Of a stretch of 48,879 nt of DNA, positions 7,339-16,941 are shown piece by piece. Below the pieces are notes generated by a model. It had not been told where the DNA came from and searched no databases. It saw only the letters and a program-made list of their open reading frames with translations. Origin of the DNA: a virus. Position 1 is the stretch's first letter; every line of letters begins with the position of its first letter. The position numbers and the translations under genes were made by a program. The stretch covers positions 1 to 48,879 of the IMG/VR virus record IMGVR_UViG_3300047472_000431, one strand, 5' to 3'.

Positions 7339-10235
7339 TAATGTGTTTTTACGCGTTTTGGAAATGTGAGATAATTGGTGAACGGGATCACAAACAAGTG
7401 CATCGTAGCTGTTGAGAAGTTGCTCAGATTGTCGGTAACCTTGATCTGAAAAACATATTCGCCCAGCTGCAGCCCGGAAATCGTCGGTGACGCGGTAGTA
7501 TTTCCTGTGATTGTTGTGGCTCCCGGGCCGGAAATCTTCGTCCAGAGATAGGCAATGCTTGTCGCCGGAGACACGGCCGCCCCGGATCCATGCAGGGTGA
7601 TGCTCGATGATCCAATCAGGATAACATCAGGCCCGGCATTTGCCGTTGGTGGCGTTCCCCCGCCGGACGTCTGTGTGATCGTTACATCGTCGGTAGAGGT
7701 GAATTGCCCATTATCGGTTGTGGTCAGCCGGAACACAGACGTTCCGGATAATCCGGAAACATGTATCTGCTTACCTGCCTGAACATCCATGACCACTGGC
7801 GATCCGCTGACCTGTGACCAGACATAGGAAATAATAGATCCCCCGGCTACCGTTGATCCGGACGCGTCCAACATCGTCGATGTACCGGAAATAGTTTGAT
7901 CCGCGCCTGCATTCGCGACCAGCGTTGTGGCCGGCCTGGCGCATACTGAGCAATTTGTCGAGAAAGTTCCGTTAGCGCATCCGGGCGGATAGGTTGGAAT
8001 CGGCGCTAATATTGCCTTTGGCGTTACTTGTGTCACGTAGGGGCGGTCAAAGCTGTTGGGGCGGTTGGCATCAAAGTAGCCGTTTGCACCCGTACACTCT
8101 TGGACGCCGTCACCCAATACACCACCTTTACCGCGACCGGAAACGTATAAACTATCCAGCCGATCAAGCGCAAACGTGCTGAACCCGAACAGCGGGCTAC
8201 CGAAGACCGCTTTCCAGTTGCCTTTGTTCGATATCCTTTTCGGACTGTAGACCATGAGCCCAAACTTTGCGGCAGGGTCGACGAAATAAGGATTAGCGAT
8301 CGTGGTCATGTTGGCCTCGTTGCCATCGCCAAGTGTGCCGCAGGCGTTGTCTCCCCAACCGTATAAGCTATCCAGCGTCGATATGGCGTGAAACGTTTGA
8401 GTCCTCGCAGCCAGATAACGGATGCCGCCTGGAATCAAGGCGTCGAGCGTGGCTGATGAATTGTGTGGTGTCGGCCAGCTCCCCGCCGTTGATTCACCAA
8501 GATACTGGTTGAAAGGACCCCAGACATAAGAATGCGATTTACCCAACGCGATAGTTCCTCCAACATCCCCACCGGCGATCAACCTGATGGAGTCTGCGGC
8601 GTCAAACCCCGTAACCTGGTGCCAGGTAAGATAGTCCGTAGCACTGTTCGTTGGAGTGTAGCCGAGTAAGGCATATACTGTTGCCGATGATCCCGTACCA
8701 CCGGCACCTGTGGTCCATACCGTTCCGTCATCCAGCAGTGCCACGCCATATTTCCCGCCTACCAACTGCTTAAATCGCCGGCCGGCCGGTGCCCAAACCA
8801 ATACAGGAGAGGACACAGTGTCGGCGCCGGCTGAACCGTCCCCGCGGATGCCGTTCGACCAGGCACCAGTATAAAAAAGACTGTCGCTGCCTGATCCGGC
8901 CTTCACGATGTAGAGGCCCTGTGCGAAGTTGCCCGTGAAGCAACCCTTGATTATCGTAATGTTTTCCATGACGCTTTTGCCGCTACTGTCAACTGTCGAT
9001 TGTTGCGGTGTATATACGTCCGCGGGGACAGGCGTCAGATAGCCGAGGCCCAGCTGTCCGCAGTCATTCCCGCCAAAAGAGAACAGGTGTCGATCGCTGG
9101 TAATCGCGGATATGCCATGCAGCGTATTGGACACATAACGGTAGGTATTTGCGCCCGACACCTTCATGTAGACGTTGTTTCCCTGTTGGTTCGATCCAGA
9201 CAGCGCCGTCCCGCCCGTAAAGGTCCAAAGCGATCCATCCGAATAGATTCGGCCGGTGACATATTCGCCGGCGGCGATGCTGTCCTCCTGGATGGGAATG
9301 AATACCGGCTGCGGAGTGGAAGCAACCAGTGCCGTGTCGCCCTGTCTCAGCATCCATTGGAAAATAGAAGAAGGTTTGAAATAAGACCCTACCTGATTGG
9401 TATACGCGGCCTTCGCCACCACCTGAGAGCCGGTGAGCCAGTCCGTCACTGAGGGATCGTACATATTATTCCAACAGCCATGACCGCCTGCTCCTACGCC
9501 TGAGCATGAATAATTCTCATATGTGGAAAATCCAGTTCCAGGAAAGGATCCATTCATTGCTACAGGAATGGTTCTGCCAGACTTCGTACTATCTGAACCA
9601 TTTCGATCCTGGCTGTCTGTCGATCCCCAAATACCCATGAACCGGCCGCCCCGGCCGGCCCAGGTCACAAAGGGCGTAGGCAGCGGGGCATCGCCGGCAA
9701 AATTGTCGCTGGGTGTCACCCCTTCCAGGTCAACAAACGATCGGATCATGTCCATTGATGCGGTAGACGACGCGCTATTATAAATGAGCATATGACCCAG
9801 TATCCAAACGCCTTGCGAGAGCCCGGCTAAGTGGATACTGCTCCATTTGATGCGATACCGATGGCGGATCGAATCGATCACCGCCGTGGTCACATTGCCC
9901 CTGACTGTTGCATTGCTGCTCAAAAGCGTAATCAGGATCGGAAAATGCCGGCCGTTGCCCAACTGTATACCGCCATCCCATCCGTTGTTGAGCCAATAAT
10001 GAGGCCCGTAAACAACCAAATTGTTGGTGTCGGTACCTACCTCGCCAGCCCCCGGCATCGTTATAAATGTCGGCCGTGCATTGGTATCGGAAATAGGCCG
10101 GGTTATACGAGCTGTCCAGGTGACCCCGCCGAAGACACCCAGTGTCGTATCATAGGTGGTCATGGGAACATAATCGGTCTGCGCGGAAGCGCAGAGAGAA
10201 AGCAGCAGGGCGAATATGGTCAGCAGTTTTCTCAT
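7338..10235 (-). CDS. Secreted alpha/beta-hydrolase + RCC1-like repeats + PKD domains (965 aa)
   Basis: Signal peptide (residues 1-19, ending SAQ). Residues about 20-300 resemble an esterase-type alpha/beta hydrolase, with GAGEVG near residue 62 and a nucleophile elbow GLSQG near residue 147. Residues about 310-740 contain RCC1-like beta-propeller repeats (DGSLWTFTGG, FSFGGNDCGQLGLG, LDDGTVWTTG, YGWGDNACGTLGDG). Two PKD/K319 domains follow (VANAGADQTISG, ANAGPDVILIG), each with a typical YxWxxxSG strand. Domain calls come from visible repeats only. It is coupled to neighbours by 4-bp and 1-bp overlaps. It could be a receptor-binding or depolymerising tail component, or a protein shown on the lysogen's surface. 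Confidence 0.8.
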   Translation of the reverse strand: MRKLLTIFALLLSLCASAQTDYVPMTTYDTTLGVFGGVTWTARITRPISDTNARPTFITMPGAGEVGTDTNNLVVYGPHYWLNNGWDGGIQLGNGRHFPILITLLSSNATVRGNVTTAVIDSIRHRYRIKWSSIHLAGLSQGVWILGHMLIYNSASSTASMDMIRSFVDLEGVTPSDNFAGDAPLPTPFVTWAGRGGRFMGIWGSTDSQDRNGSDSTKSGRTIPVAMNGSFPGTGFSTYENYSCSGVGAGGHGCWNNMYDPSVTDWLTGSQVVAKAAYTNQVGSYFKPSSIFQWMLRQGDTALVASTPQPVFIPIQEDSIAAGEYVTGRIYSDGSLWTFTGGTALSGSNQQGNNVYMKVSGANTYRYVSNTLHGISAITSDRHLFSFGGNDCGQLGLGYLTPVPADVYTPQQSTVDSSGKSVMENITIIKGCFTGNFAQGLYIVKAGSGSDSLFYTGAWSNGIRGDGSAGADTVSSPVLVWAPAGRRFKQLVGGKYGVALLDDGTVWTTGAGGTGSSATVYALLGYTPTNSATDYLTWHQVTGFDAADSIRLIAGGDVGGTIALGKSHSYVWGPFNQYLGESTAGSWPTPHNSSATLDALIPGGIRYLAARTQTFHAISTLDSLYGWGDNACGTLGDGNEANMTTIANPYFVDPAAKFGLMVYSPKRISNKGNWKAVFGSPLFGFSTFALDRLDSLYVSGRGKGGVLGDGVQECTGANGYFDANRPNSFDRPYVTQVTPKAILAPIPTYPPGCANGTFSTNCSVCARPATTLVANAGADQTISGTSTMLDASGSTVAGGSIISYVWSQVSGSPVVMDVQAGKQIHVSGLSGTSVFRLTTTDNGQFTSTDDVTITQTSGGGTPPTANAGPDVILIGSSSITLHGSGAAVSPATSIAYLWTKISGPGATTITGNTTASPTISGLQLGEYVFQIKVTDNLSNFSTATMHLFVIPFTNYLTFPKRVKTH

Positions 10236-11575
10236 GATGTGTATAAGATTACAAATCCATTGGCAGCGGTATTCCCGACAGTCCCGCCCAACGTATCCGC
10301 GTTCCAGTATAGTTTTATAATTCCGCTTCCGTCAGCCTGCAATCTGTAGTAGAATACGTGCGTGGTATTCTGTTCCATATCGAAAGTGTAGCCGGGTGAA
10401 CTGGTAGCGCCTGTACAGGAAAACCGGGTAATAATGTTAAGCGCAGAACTCGATGCCGATCCTCCCATAACAACGGTGTAAAATGCGCCGGGCGTAAGAC
10501 CGCTGAACTGCGCCTTAGGCTTGGTCACATCATAGGAGCCCGAGGTTTCACTGCTATACCAAACCTCGCGCAGGACCTGGTTAGGCACGTATCTGGTAAG
10601 CGAGTCTGTTACGCCAACGGTATTACCATTATTGGGTGTAGCACAGTGTCCCGTAAGTGGGGTCCAGTTTGCTTTGAAGACGGTGAAAGTAATGCTGCTG
10701 GATACACCGCCAACATAGGTTAGATTCCCCGGCGCCGTGGCGATATCAGCGTTTGTATTGGTCCAATTCCCGGTCGATTGTGGCTGAGTCGTATCCAGGC
10801 TGATCTTCATTGAATCGGCTGACGGTGCAGAGCTGCTGACTGTTCCACTTACCGGGATGTTGACGGCCGTCACATTGGCTCCTGTAAGGGCCAAAGTGCC
10901 AGAAATCGCCCCTGCTCCTGCCGCAGCTGTTGTTCGAATCAGCAACGACGTCGGTGAGCTACCGGATAAGGTCTGAGAACTGCCATAGGTGCTACCACCA
11001 TCCTTTGAAATCTCCGTATTGGTCGGAGCAACCGCGGCAGGCGTGGTTGTGCTGAAGGTTATAGTAACCGTCTGGCTGGTTCCGGGAGTGCCGACTATTC
11101 CATTCAAGCCGGTTATAGAAGTGGGGCTGGCTACCATCGAAGCCACAATAATCGTCACGGTCTTATCGATCTCAGTAGCGCCGGTCGATTTAAAGGCGAC
11201 AGTACCGGTATAGGTACCAGGCGCGGTTCCTGTGGGAACTTGGAAAGAGATATTTCGGGTGCTGACCGTTCCGGCACTTGGCGATACACTATAGGGAAAA
11301 GCCGAGTATGTAGTTCCATCGGGAGACACCTGCAGCTGGGTGATCGTACAAGTGATTTGGTAGGCCGCCGTCAGATTGGATCCTCCGATCGAAATTGTCT
11401 GAGCCGTTGAAGCCGCTGTTGGAGTCGTCACAAAATTTGAAAAAGTTCCGGTAGCCGAAATCGTCGGAGACGTCGGAGATGTCGAAGGCAGCGTGATCCG
11501 ACTGTAATCAGGCAGGCCGCCCTGAGCTTGCAGACACATCGGCAACAACTGAAATATGAAAAGTAGTTTTCTCAT
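10232..11575 (-). CDS. Secreted Ig-like repeat protein (447 aa)
   Basis: Signal peptide about residues 1-18 (MRKLLFIFQLLPMCLQAQ). Two tandem beta-sandwich repeats of about 100 residues follow (roughly 35-145 and 150-245). Each has a TxxTISIGG- or SQTVTITFS-type start, a strand of the form SPDGTTYSAFPY or SKDGGSTYGSSQ, and an ending like VTIIVAS or IPVSGTV; this pattern is common in Bacteroidota adhesins. The C-terminal 190 residues are also Ser/Thr/Gly-rich beta structure without a known motif. It overlaps the next gene by 4 bp and is separated from the long fibre gene by one base. Likely a fibre accessory or adhesin. Confidence 0.78.
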   Translation of the reverse strand: MRKLLFIFQLLPMCLQAQGGLPDYSRITLPSTSPTSPTISATGTFSNFVTTPTAASTAQTISIGGSNLTAAYQITCTITQLQVSPDGTTYSAFPYSVSPSAGTVSTRNISFQVPTGTAPGTYTGTVAFKSTGATEIDKTVTIIVASMVASPTSITGLNGIVGTPGTSQTVTITFSTTTPAAVAPTNTEISKDGGSTYGSSQTLSGSSPTSLLIRTTAAAGAGAISGTLALTGANVTAVNIPVSGTVSSSAPSADSMKISLDTTQPQSTGNWTNTNADIATAPGNLTYVGGVSSSITFTVFKANWTPLTGHCATPNNGNTVGVTDSLTRYVPNQVLREVWYSSETSGSYDVTKPKAQFSGLTPGAFYTVVMGGSASSSALNIITRFSCTGATSSPGYTFDMEQNTTHVFYYRLQADGSGIIKLYWNADTLGGTVGNTAANGFVILYTS

Positions 11576-11576
11576 T

Positions 11577-14500
11577 TTACTGAATGATTAAATAGTTCCA
11601 AGAATATGTGGTACTAAAAGCCATCGACTGCCCGGTTTTTAATATGATTTGAAATTGAGTAGTCGATATGGGATTTGCATAGACACTCAAAATATTCGCA
11701 TCTGTACTTTGCAAAAACACATGAAAGTTTGCTGAGGACTGAGTAGCAGAAAGGGTTATTGTTGCAATTACGGTACTGGCCGATCCGCCACTTGTTCCTG
11801 TTGTTACTGTAAAAGTGCCCGCTAAATTGTTTCCAGAAATCGAGGGCGATCCGCCACCCAATAGAGGTACACCCGGTCCTGTGGTGAAAGTTGGAGCACT
11901 TGACGATCCTCCTATTTGTGTTACACTTGTGAGTCCACGAATAAAAGCGTTCCCATTCTTATAAAATACAGTTGATACATCATCAAAGAGATTAAGGGAA
12001 TCCTTTGTTATATGAAGTGTTTTTGTTGTCTGATCTTCTCCGAGTAAATACGTACCTCGGTTAAAAGGCAGAACCTGATACCCGCCCGCCGCCGCCGGGA
12101 AGACGTTGTCGGATAAAAATATTTGGCCTCCGTCCAATCCAAGGTGCTGATTTATTGCACTGAGAAAAGAAAAGGAGCCGCTATTAATGTTAAGCGTATG
12201 CCCGTTTGCTGTCAGAGTTTGATCGCCCGGCCAAATTTTTGGTATATAACCGGCACGTATTGCTGCCGCCGTATCTGCAACAAGATGTCGGGGAGCCATG
12301 AGTGAGGTATCCGGACCATGATGGATAACCTTTCCAGTAGCAAGCTGGTATTCCCCCCACAAAGCTGCATTCCCTTTCGTATGGTACACCTTGTTGATAG
12401 GATCGTAGTAGGTGAGCGAATCTGTTCCTGCCAGTCCGGCCGAGTCGTTGACATAAAGTATTGGATTGAGCTTAGCAGCGATGGAGTCTATGCGATGAGA
12501 TAAGTTTGTAGTGTCCTCCGGTGATCCCCCGCCGCCGGCCGAATTGATGACGATCGTGTTCGTATCCGTCAAATCGAAAGTTACGTTCGTTCCGGCCTTG
12601 ATCGTTTTAAAGAAAAGCTGTGAATCAGATGCAGCAGCAAGGACAACGCCAGATCCCCTATTCCTGATGTAAACATTGAATGCCTGTCCGGCGGGGTCGG
12701 TGATCTTCACCCAGGCCGAGCCAGTGCTGTAAAGCATAAAGGCGGAGTCCGTAGCGTACCAAAAGCCTTTGCCGGTGGTTGCAACCGGCTTGCCGGCGAA
12801 CGTTCCTGATCCCAGGAACTTGGCAGTACCAGTATAGTTGTCAACTTTGGCGGCGGCCACAGAATCTATTTTTCCCTGACCGGTCCCACGGGTGAGATAG
12901 GAGTTTGTACCGGAGCTGTCAGATTTGTCAACCTTTGAACGGGATAATGAATCTCCCAATTTATTCCGATTACCTACCGTGCTAAAGCCTCCCAATCCGG
13001 TACTGTCGTTCCGGTACTTATATCGATTAAGAGTATCGGCGCTGTTCAGTTTGAGAGTCAATGCGGCGTTCATTACAGCGAAGATGCTATCCGAAATCTT
13101 GTAGCCCCACGTCCTGGTCATGAGAAAGTGAGCGTATGCGGTGTCTCCAATCGTCAACTTTTGGGCGATCATCGCCGCCAGGCTGTCAGATATTTTGTAT
13201 CCCCATGCGCGGGTCATCAATAAGTGAGTATAAGACGTATCGAGCAAATCCCTTTTTAAAGTCAGCCGGGAGATATAGTCGCCAGCAAGGCTATCCGATA
13301 TTTTGTATGCGGCCGCCCTGGTCAATAAAAAATGGGCGTATAGCGTGTCGAGAGTCGCCCGATACCGCGAGTCATTGACAATCCTCATACTGTCAAGAGA
13401 ATTGTAAAGACGCGCCCATTGTACCCATAGAGTAGCGCTATCAATAGGTTTCAGGTAACCCATATCATTGATGAAGAAAGATACGGCTGTGGGGAAAGTA
13501 CCGAGAGCGCCATTTCCTTTCCAATACTGTAAGGTGGTCCCGGTCGGATTCATGGGAATATATCCAAGCCACGAAGTAATGTCACTGATTCCAGGTGTGA
13601 AGTTGTTCCATTTCGAGGTTGACGAGTTCCACCGGACCAGCTGATTGCCGAGTATCGAAGATAAAGTCACATCCGAAAGAGAGGAATAGGCCGACGAGGT
13701 AGGCCCTACCTGCCAGCTGGGTAAGGCACCGCTTCCATTTGATACCAGGACCTGGCCCGCTGTTCCTGTTCCCGATATCTGCTGCAAAGGCCCAGTAGGT
13801 GAAGTACCGCCCGCTATCAACCAGTAAGGATTGAAGGAACTGTTACCTGATCCTCCCGCTGTGACCCCGACCGTTCCCGATAAATAACCTGGGCCGTTGC
13901 CAAAGGAGGATAAATCGGTGGGAAATACAGCCAAAGATCCATTTCCTCGAAAATATTGAGCGGACGTACCCGTCGGGTTGATTGGGACATACCCGAGCCA
14001 GCCGGTGGCGTCGGTAAAGCCAGGCGTAAAATTGTTCCACTTTGATGTCGTCGAATTCCACTTAGCAAGCTGGCCGTTTAGTATCGAGCTGAGGGCAACA
14101 TCCGTGAGTGCGGAATAAGCGGTCACTCCGGCGGACGGAGTCGCCCATGTACCGTCTTTTTTCAAGAAGTCGCTTGTAGTCCCGCCGGAGGCATTGAGTG
14201 CAGAGATGGGAATGGTGGAATTACCAAATCTACCGGAAGGCACCGATCCGGAGGTTAAATTGGAAGCATTCGTTTGATCGACGTTCTGAACGTTTCCAAG
14301 CCCAACGGCTACCGCGTTCAGTGTTCCCAGAGATAGATCCCCTTTGAAGTACTGAGCCGTATTGCCGAGAGTGATGGCGGACTGTTTTGCATTCCAGTTG
14401 GACGCCGATGAGATGTAAGAGTCAGATATCGGAGAGGCATTCCAAATTCCAGATATGACCGTTCCGAGTCGGGTTATGTTGATTGACCCTGCCCAGGTAG

Positions 14501-14942
14501 ACAAAGCCGTATTTTCAACATTTCCCAAGCCGACAAAACCCTTGTCTATGGTAAAATTATTCCACTTGTTGGTAGAGGCATTCCACTTGATGACCTGCCC
14601 ATCGCTTAAAGAGGTCAGCGTTACATCTGTCAAAGAAGCATATTGCCCTGGAGAAGACCCCGCCCCTACCCTAAGCAAAATATAAAAAGCCTTTACCTTC
14701 TTTCTCCAAAAGAAAAGCGTATCATTCGCTGTGCCCTGTGCCACCGACAAGGAGTCACCGGGCAAGACGTTCAGAAGGCCGTTAAAGAGAACATTCAGGT
14801 TTGTGGCCGTAACGGACCTCGCAGAATTTGCCACAACATACGTATTGTTATAGGCGCGGATAGCCCCCGTATCCGCAAGGTTCTGCGACAAGGCGCATAT
14901 GCCTTTCAACAAAATCAGGAGGAAAAGTATCTTTTTCATCAA
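11577..14942 (-). CDS. Long tail fibre protein with signal peptide (1121 aa)
   Basis: Modular fibre. Three copies of a module of the form LTDVxLSSxxxGQxxKWN followed by KWNNF occur in the first half, two of them extended by a GYxPxNPTGT block. Three copies of a YAHFLLTR...YKISDSL module (about 30 residues each) follow in the middle; a glycine-rich binding part and beta tail close it. Such repeats are typical of Bacteroidota phage side fibres. Unusually it opens with a Sec signal peptide, MMKKILFLLILLKGICALSQ. Its start overlaps the collar-fibre stop by 4 bp. Sixteen residues upstream of Gln+1 are hydrophobic, so the peptide is not a borderline prediction. Confidence 0.85.
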   Translation of the reverse strand: MMKKILFLLILLKGICALSQNLADTGAIRAYNNTYVVANSARSVTATNLNVLFNGLLNVLPGDSLSVAQGTANDTLFFWRKKVKAFYILLRVGAGSSPGQYASLTDVTLTSLSDGQVIKWNASTNKWNNFTIDKGFVGLGNVENTALSTWAGSINITRLGTVISGIWNASPISDSYISSASNWNAKQSAITLGNTAQYFKGDLSLGTLNAVAVGLGNVQNVDQTNASNLTSGSVPSGRFGNSTIPISALNASGGTTSDFLKKDGTWATPSAGVTAYSALTDVALSSILNGQLAKWNSTTSKWNNFTPGFTDATGWLGYVPINPTGTSAQYFRGNGSLAVFPTDLSSFGNGPGYLSGTVGVTAGGSGNSSFNPYWLIAGGTSPTGPLQQISGTGTAGQVLVSNGSGALPSWQVGPTSSAYSSLSDVTLSSILGNQLVRWNSSTSKWNNFTPGISDITSWLGYIPMNPTGTTLQYWKGNGALGTFPTAVSFFINDMGYLKPIDSATLWVQWARLYNSLDSMRIVNDSRYRATLDTLYAHFLLTRAAAYKISDSLAGDYISRLTLKRDLLDTSYTHLLMTRAWGYKISDSLAAMIAQKLTIGDTAYAHFLMTRTWGYKISDSIFAVMNAALTLKLNSADTLNRYKYRNDSTGLGGFSTVGNRNKLGDSLSRSKVDKSDSSGTNSYLTRGTGQGKIDSVAAAKVDNYTGTAKFLGSGTFAGKPVATTGKGFWYATDSAFMLYSTGSAWVKITDPAGQAFNVYIRNRGSGVVLAAASDSQLFFKTIKAGTNVTFDLTDTNTIVINSAGGGGSPEDTTNLSHRIDSIAAKLNPILYVNDSAGLAGTDSLTYYDPINKVYHTKGNAALWGEYQLATGKVIHHGPDTSLMAPRHLVADTAAAIRAGYIPKIWPGDQTLTANGHTLNINSGSFSFLSAINQHLGLDGGQIFLSDNVFPAAAGGYQVLPFNRGTYLLGEDQTTKTLHITKDSLNLFDDVSTVFYKNGNAFIRGLTSVTQIGGSSSAPTFTTGPGVPLLGGGSPSISGNNLAGTFTVTTGTSGGSASTVIATITLSATQSSANFHVFLQSTDANILSVYANPISTTQFQIILKTGQSMAFSTTYSWNYLIIQ

Positions 14943-15955
14943 TATCTTATTAAAGGGATTTTGCCTATGTTTTTTACAATGTTTTGTGTGCCGACACTAT
15001 CTCCCGTTCTCATGTCAGGATCAACCGTCTGGCGGCCACCTAAAGCATTTGAGCCGCCGCCTGAATAGCCCGCATTTTTATTGGTCATCCAATAGGGCCC
15101 TCCTCCACCGGGGATGGGTCCTTTGCCGTGCATGATATGGTCATGTTTTTGAAGTTGCTCTTCCTCGAAGCCACCCGCCTGATTGTACATCCGATAAATA
15201 TCAAGCCCCCGGCCTAAATCCAAATGCCTATCTGAAAGCCCACGCTCATCAGGTAAGCGGATGGTGGTTGAGCCATTTCCAGAACTATAGCACCCGCGAT
15301 AAACAGGTGCCCCTCCAGGATCAGAAAGCCATGTCGCATCGGATACTATTCCACCGCCGAGAGACAGAGCGAAAAGTGTTACCCTGGGTATATCAGATCT
15401 ATTGTAGGTTGTGCCATTCGCAACAAATGAATTCCTCGCTTGCTTACGTCCGCTGAAGCTCTCTCCGGCGTTATAGAAATTCCCATCGGCCTTTTCAACA
15501 ATCCAATGGTCATCCGCGGCGACCAAGATCAGTTTGTCCCCATCATGCAAATACATTCCTGACGTGGCGTTGTCATCCCATTTTACCCATGAGATCCCTC
15601 CGTCTATTATAGGATTCGAGCCTTGGACTGTCAAAGCTTTAATGGTGGGTATAATGGCCTGAATAGCAATACGAGTCCCAGAGGGAAGTGATTGGGAAGT
15701 AGGAAGGCTGAACGTTTTATTATCGGATATATTGAAAAGGAGAAGGTTGCCTATATCAGCGGCATTAAAATCATCGTTGTCTGTCAATACCTCAATCCCC
15801 TCCCACCTGTGAAGACGATTTTTCAAATAGTTAGTCTGATTAAAAAGCGCCTCAATGGGAAGATTAGCATCTCCAGTAGTACCGCCTTTTACCAGGTCGC
15901 TGAGATCATATATCTCGGCGTCGGAAAATGCATCAAGCGGAGTATATGGGCTCAT
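14939..15955 (-). CDS. Tail-collar type short fibre protein (338 aa)
   Basis: A fibre whose C-terminal third has the phage tail-collar signature: IRLPDERGLSDRHLDLG followed by the His-containing KHDHIMHGKG and the terminal NIGKIPLIRY, which matches the usual N-x-x-x-x-IKY ending. The N-terminal part (TPLDAFSDAEIYDLSDLVKG) probably docks to the baseplate through the small adaptor encoded just upstream. It has no signal peptide, unlike the four genes downstream. It overlaps both neighbours by 4 bp. Confidence 0.88.
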   Translation of the reverse strand: MSPYTPLDAFSDAEIYDLSDLVKGGTTGDANLPIEALFNQTNYLKNRLHRWEGIEVLTDNDDFNAADIGNLLLFNISDNKTFSLPTSQSLPSGTRIAIQAIIPTIKALTVQGSNPIIDGGISWVKWDDNATSGMYLHDGDKLILVAADDHWIVEKADGNFYNAGESFSGRKQARNSFVANGTTYNRSDIPRVTLFALSLGGGIVSDATWLSDPGGAPVYRGCYSSGNGSTTIRLPDERGLSDRHLDLGRGLDIYRMYNQAGGFEEEQLQKHDHIMHGKGPIPGGGGPYWMTNKNAGYSGGGSNALGGRQTVDPDMRTGDSVGTQNIVKNIGKIPLIRY

Positions 15956-16296
15956 TGGATTTTGATTTTGTAGGAAACTGTATAAGTGGCGCCACTTACC
16001 TTATTTTGCGGGGTAATCACTTGTCGGTAGCAGAGATCACCGGCATCGTCCAGGATGCCGACTTCCTGAATCACCATTTCGGGATCGGACGGATCAAGCT
16101 GAGTGTTAAATTGGACAAACCCTCCGCCAAGATTGTTCCACGTCAGAATGTCCTTGGCGACCTGGTTCTCCAGTGCCGTTTCCGTTCCAGTCACGTTTGC
16201 ACCAGACGTTCCGACAACGATCTTTGAGAATTTTTTACCTCCTGCGTCGCCGGCCAGCAACAACATTACATTCGTAACGCCTGTATTTAGGACCAT
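15952..16296 (-). CDS. Tail-fibre adaptor, gpH N-domain-like (114 aa)
   Basis: Small beta-rich protein. KFSKIVVGTSGANVTGTETAL and the closing YTVSYKIKIQ resemble the N-terminal attachment domain of P2-type tail fibres (gpH family), here encoded as a stand-alone gene. EMVIQEVGILDDAGDL matches the EIGI-DxxG block of that domain. It lies between gpI and the collar fibre, the position expected for a baseplate-to-fibre adaptor. Confidence 0.72.
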   Translation of the reverse strand: MVLNTGVTNVMLLLAGDAGGKKFSKIVVGTSGANVTGTETALENQVAKDILTWNNLGGGFVQFNTQLDPSDPEMVIQEVGILDDAGDLCYRQVITPQNKVSGATYTVSYKIKIQ

Positions 16297-16299
16297 AAG

Positions 16300-16941
16300 T
16301 TATATTTGAGTTATAGTAACCACATCGCCATCTCCACTAAAACTGTGATCCCCGTTGAACTCCGCCGAACCATCATAAAAGAGCGCCCCGGAAATAATCA
16401 AAACATCGTTCGCGTCGATTTCCCTGTTGACCATCACATCAGCGTCATCCACAAACAGCGCATCCGTCACCTGGATAGTCAGTCTTATTTCCATCAGTAC
16501 ACATACGGCTCTTTTGTACTCCAGCACCATCTGAGTGATGTCGTTTAAAGAACTGTCGGTCAGTTGAACACTCTCATTTGTTATCAGTATCCCGAACTTA
16601 GCCCAGTGGTCATATCCTGTTTTAATGAGAGCGACATCAGCAAAGCCTATGCTTTTTAATGCCTCCTTTATCGCCCACTCGGTGCCCTTGTATCTGTGCA
16701 GTTCGATGGCTCTTTTAATAATCGATCTCATGTCGGCGTCGGTCGTAGCCAGCCGAAAGCCCTTGTATCCCAGGACATCGAATTGAGCTCCTAAATAGGG
16801 CAGCGCCGACGGATCAACCAGATCCACCAAATACACCAGTAGCTTATTCAAATCAATTTGCGCGAGCTCCTGCGTGATCGTATTGTACCAGGCATCCATT
16901 TCCGGCAAGTACGCGACACTATCAGCCATCGGCTTAGCCAT
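16300..16941 (-). CDS. Baseplate/tail protein I (P2 gpI family)
   Basis: A 213-residue homologue of P2 gpI. The diagnostic segment is PSALPYLGAQFDVLGYKGF followed by IIKRAIELHRYKGTEWAIKEAL, matching the family's L-x-x-LA-x-x-xxVxxW and H-x-x-KGT-x-x-A blocks. In P2 gpI joins baseplate wedges to the tail fibre. It follows gpJ with an 8-bp overlap and precedes fibre genes, the canonical P2 order. The C-terminal part (LTIQVTDALFVDDADVMVN onward) is a beta-rich extension beyond the core. Confidence 0.9.
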   Translation of the reverse strand: MAKPMADSVAYLPEMDAWYNTITQELAQIDLNKLLVYLVDLVDPSALPYLGAQFDVLGYKGFRLATTDADMRSIIKRAIELHRYKGTEWAIKEALKSIGFADVALIKTGYDHWAKFGILITNESVQLTDSSLNDITQMVLEYKRAVCVLMEIRLTIQVTDALFVDDADVMVNREIDANDVLIISGALFYDGSAEFNGDHSFSGDGDVVTITQI

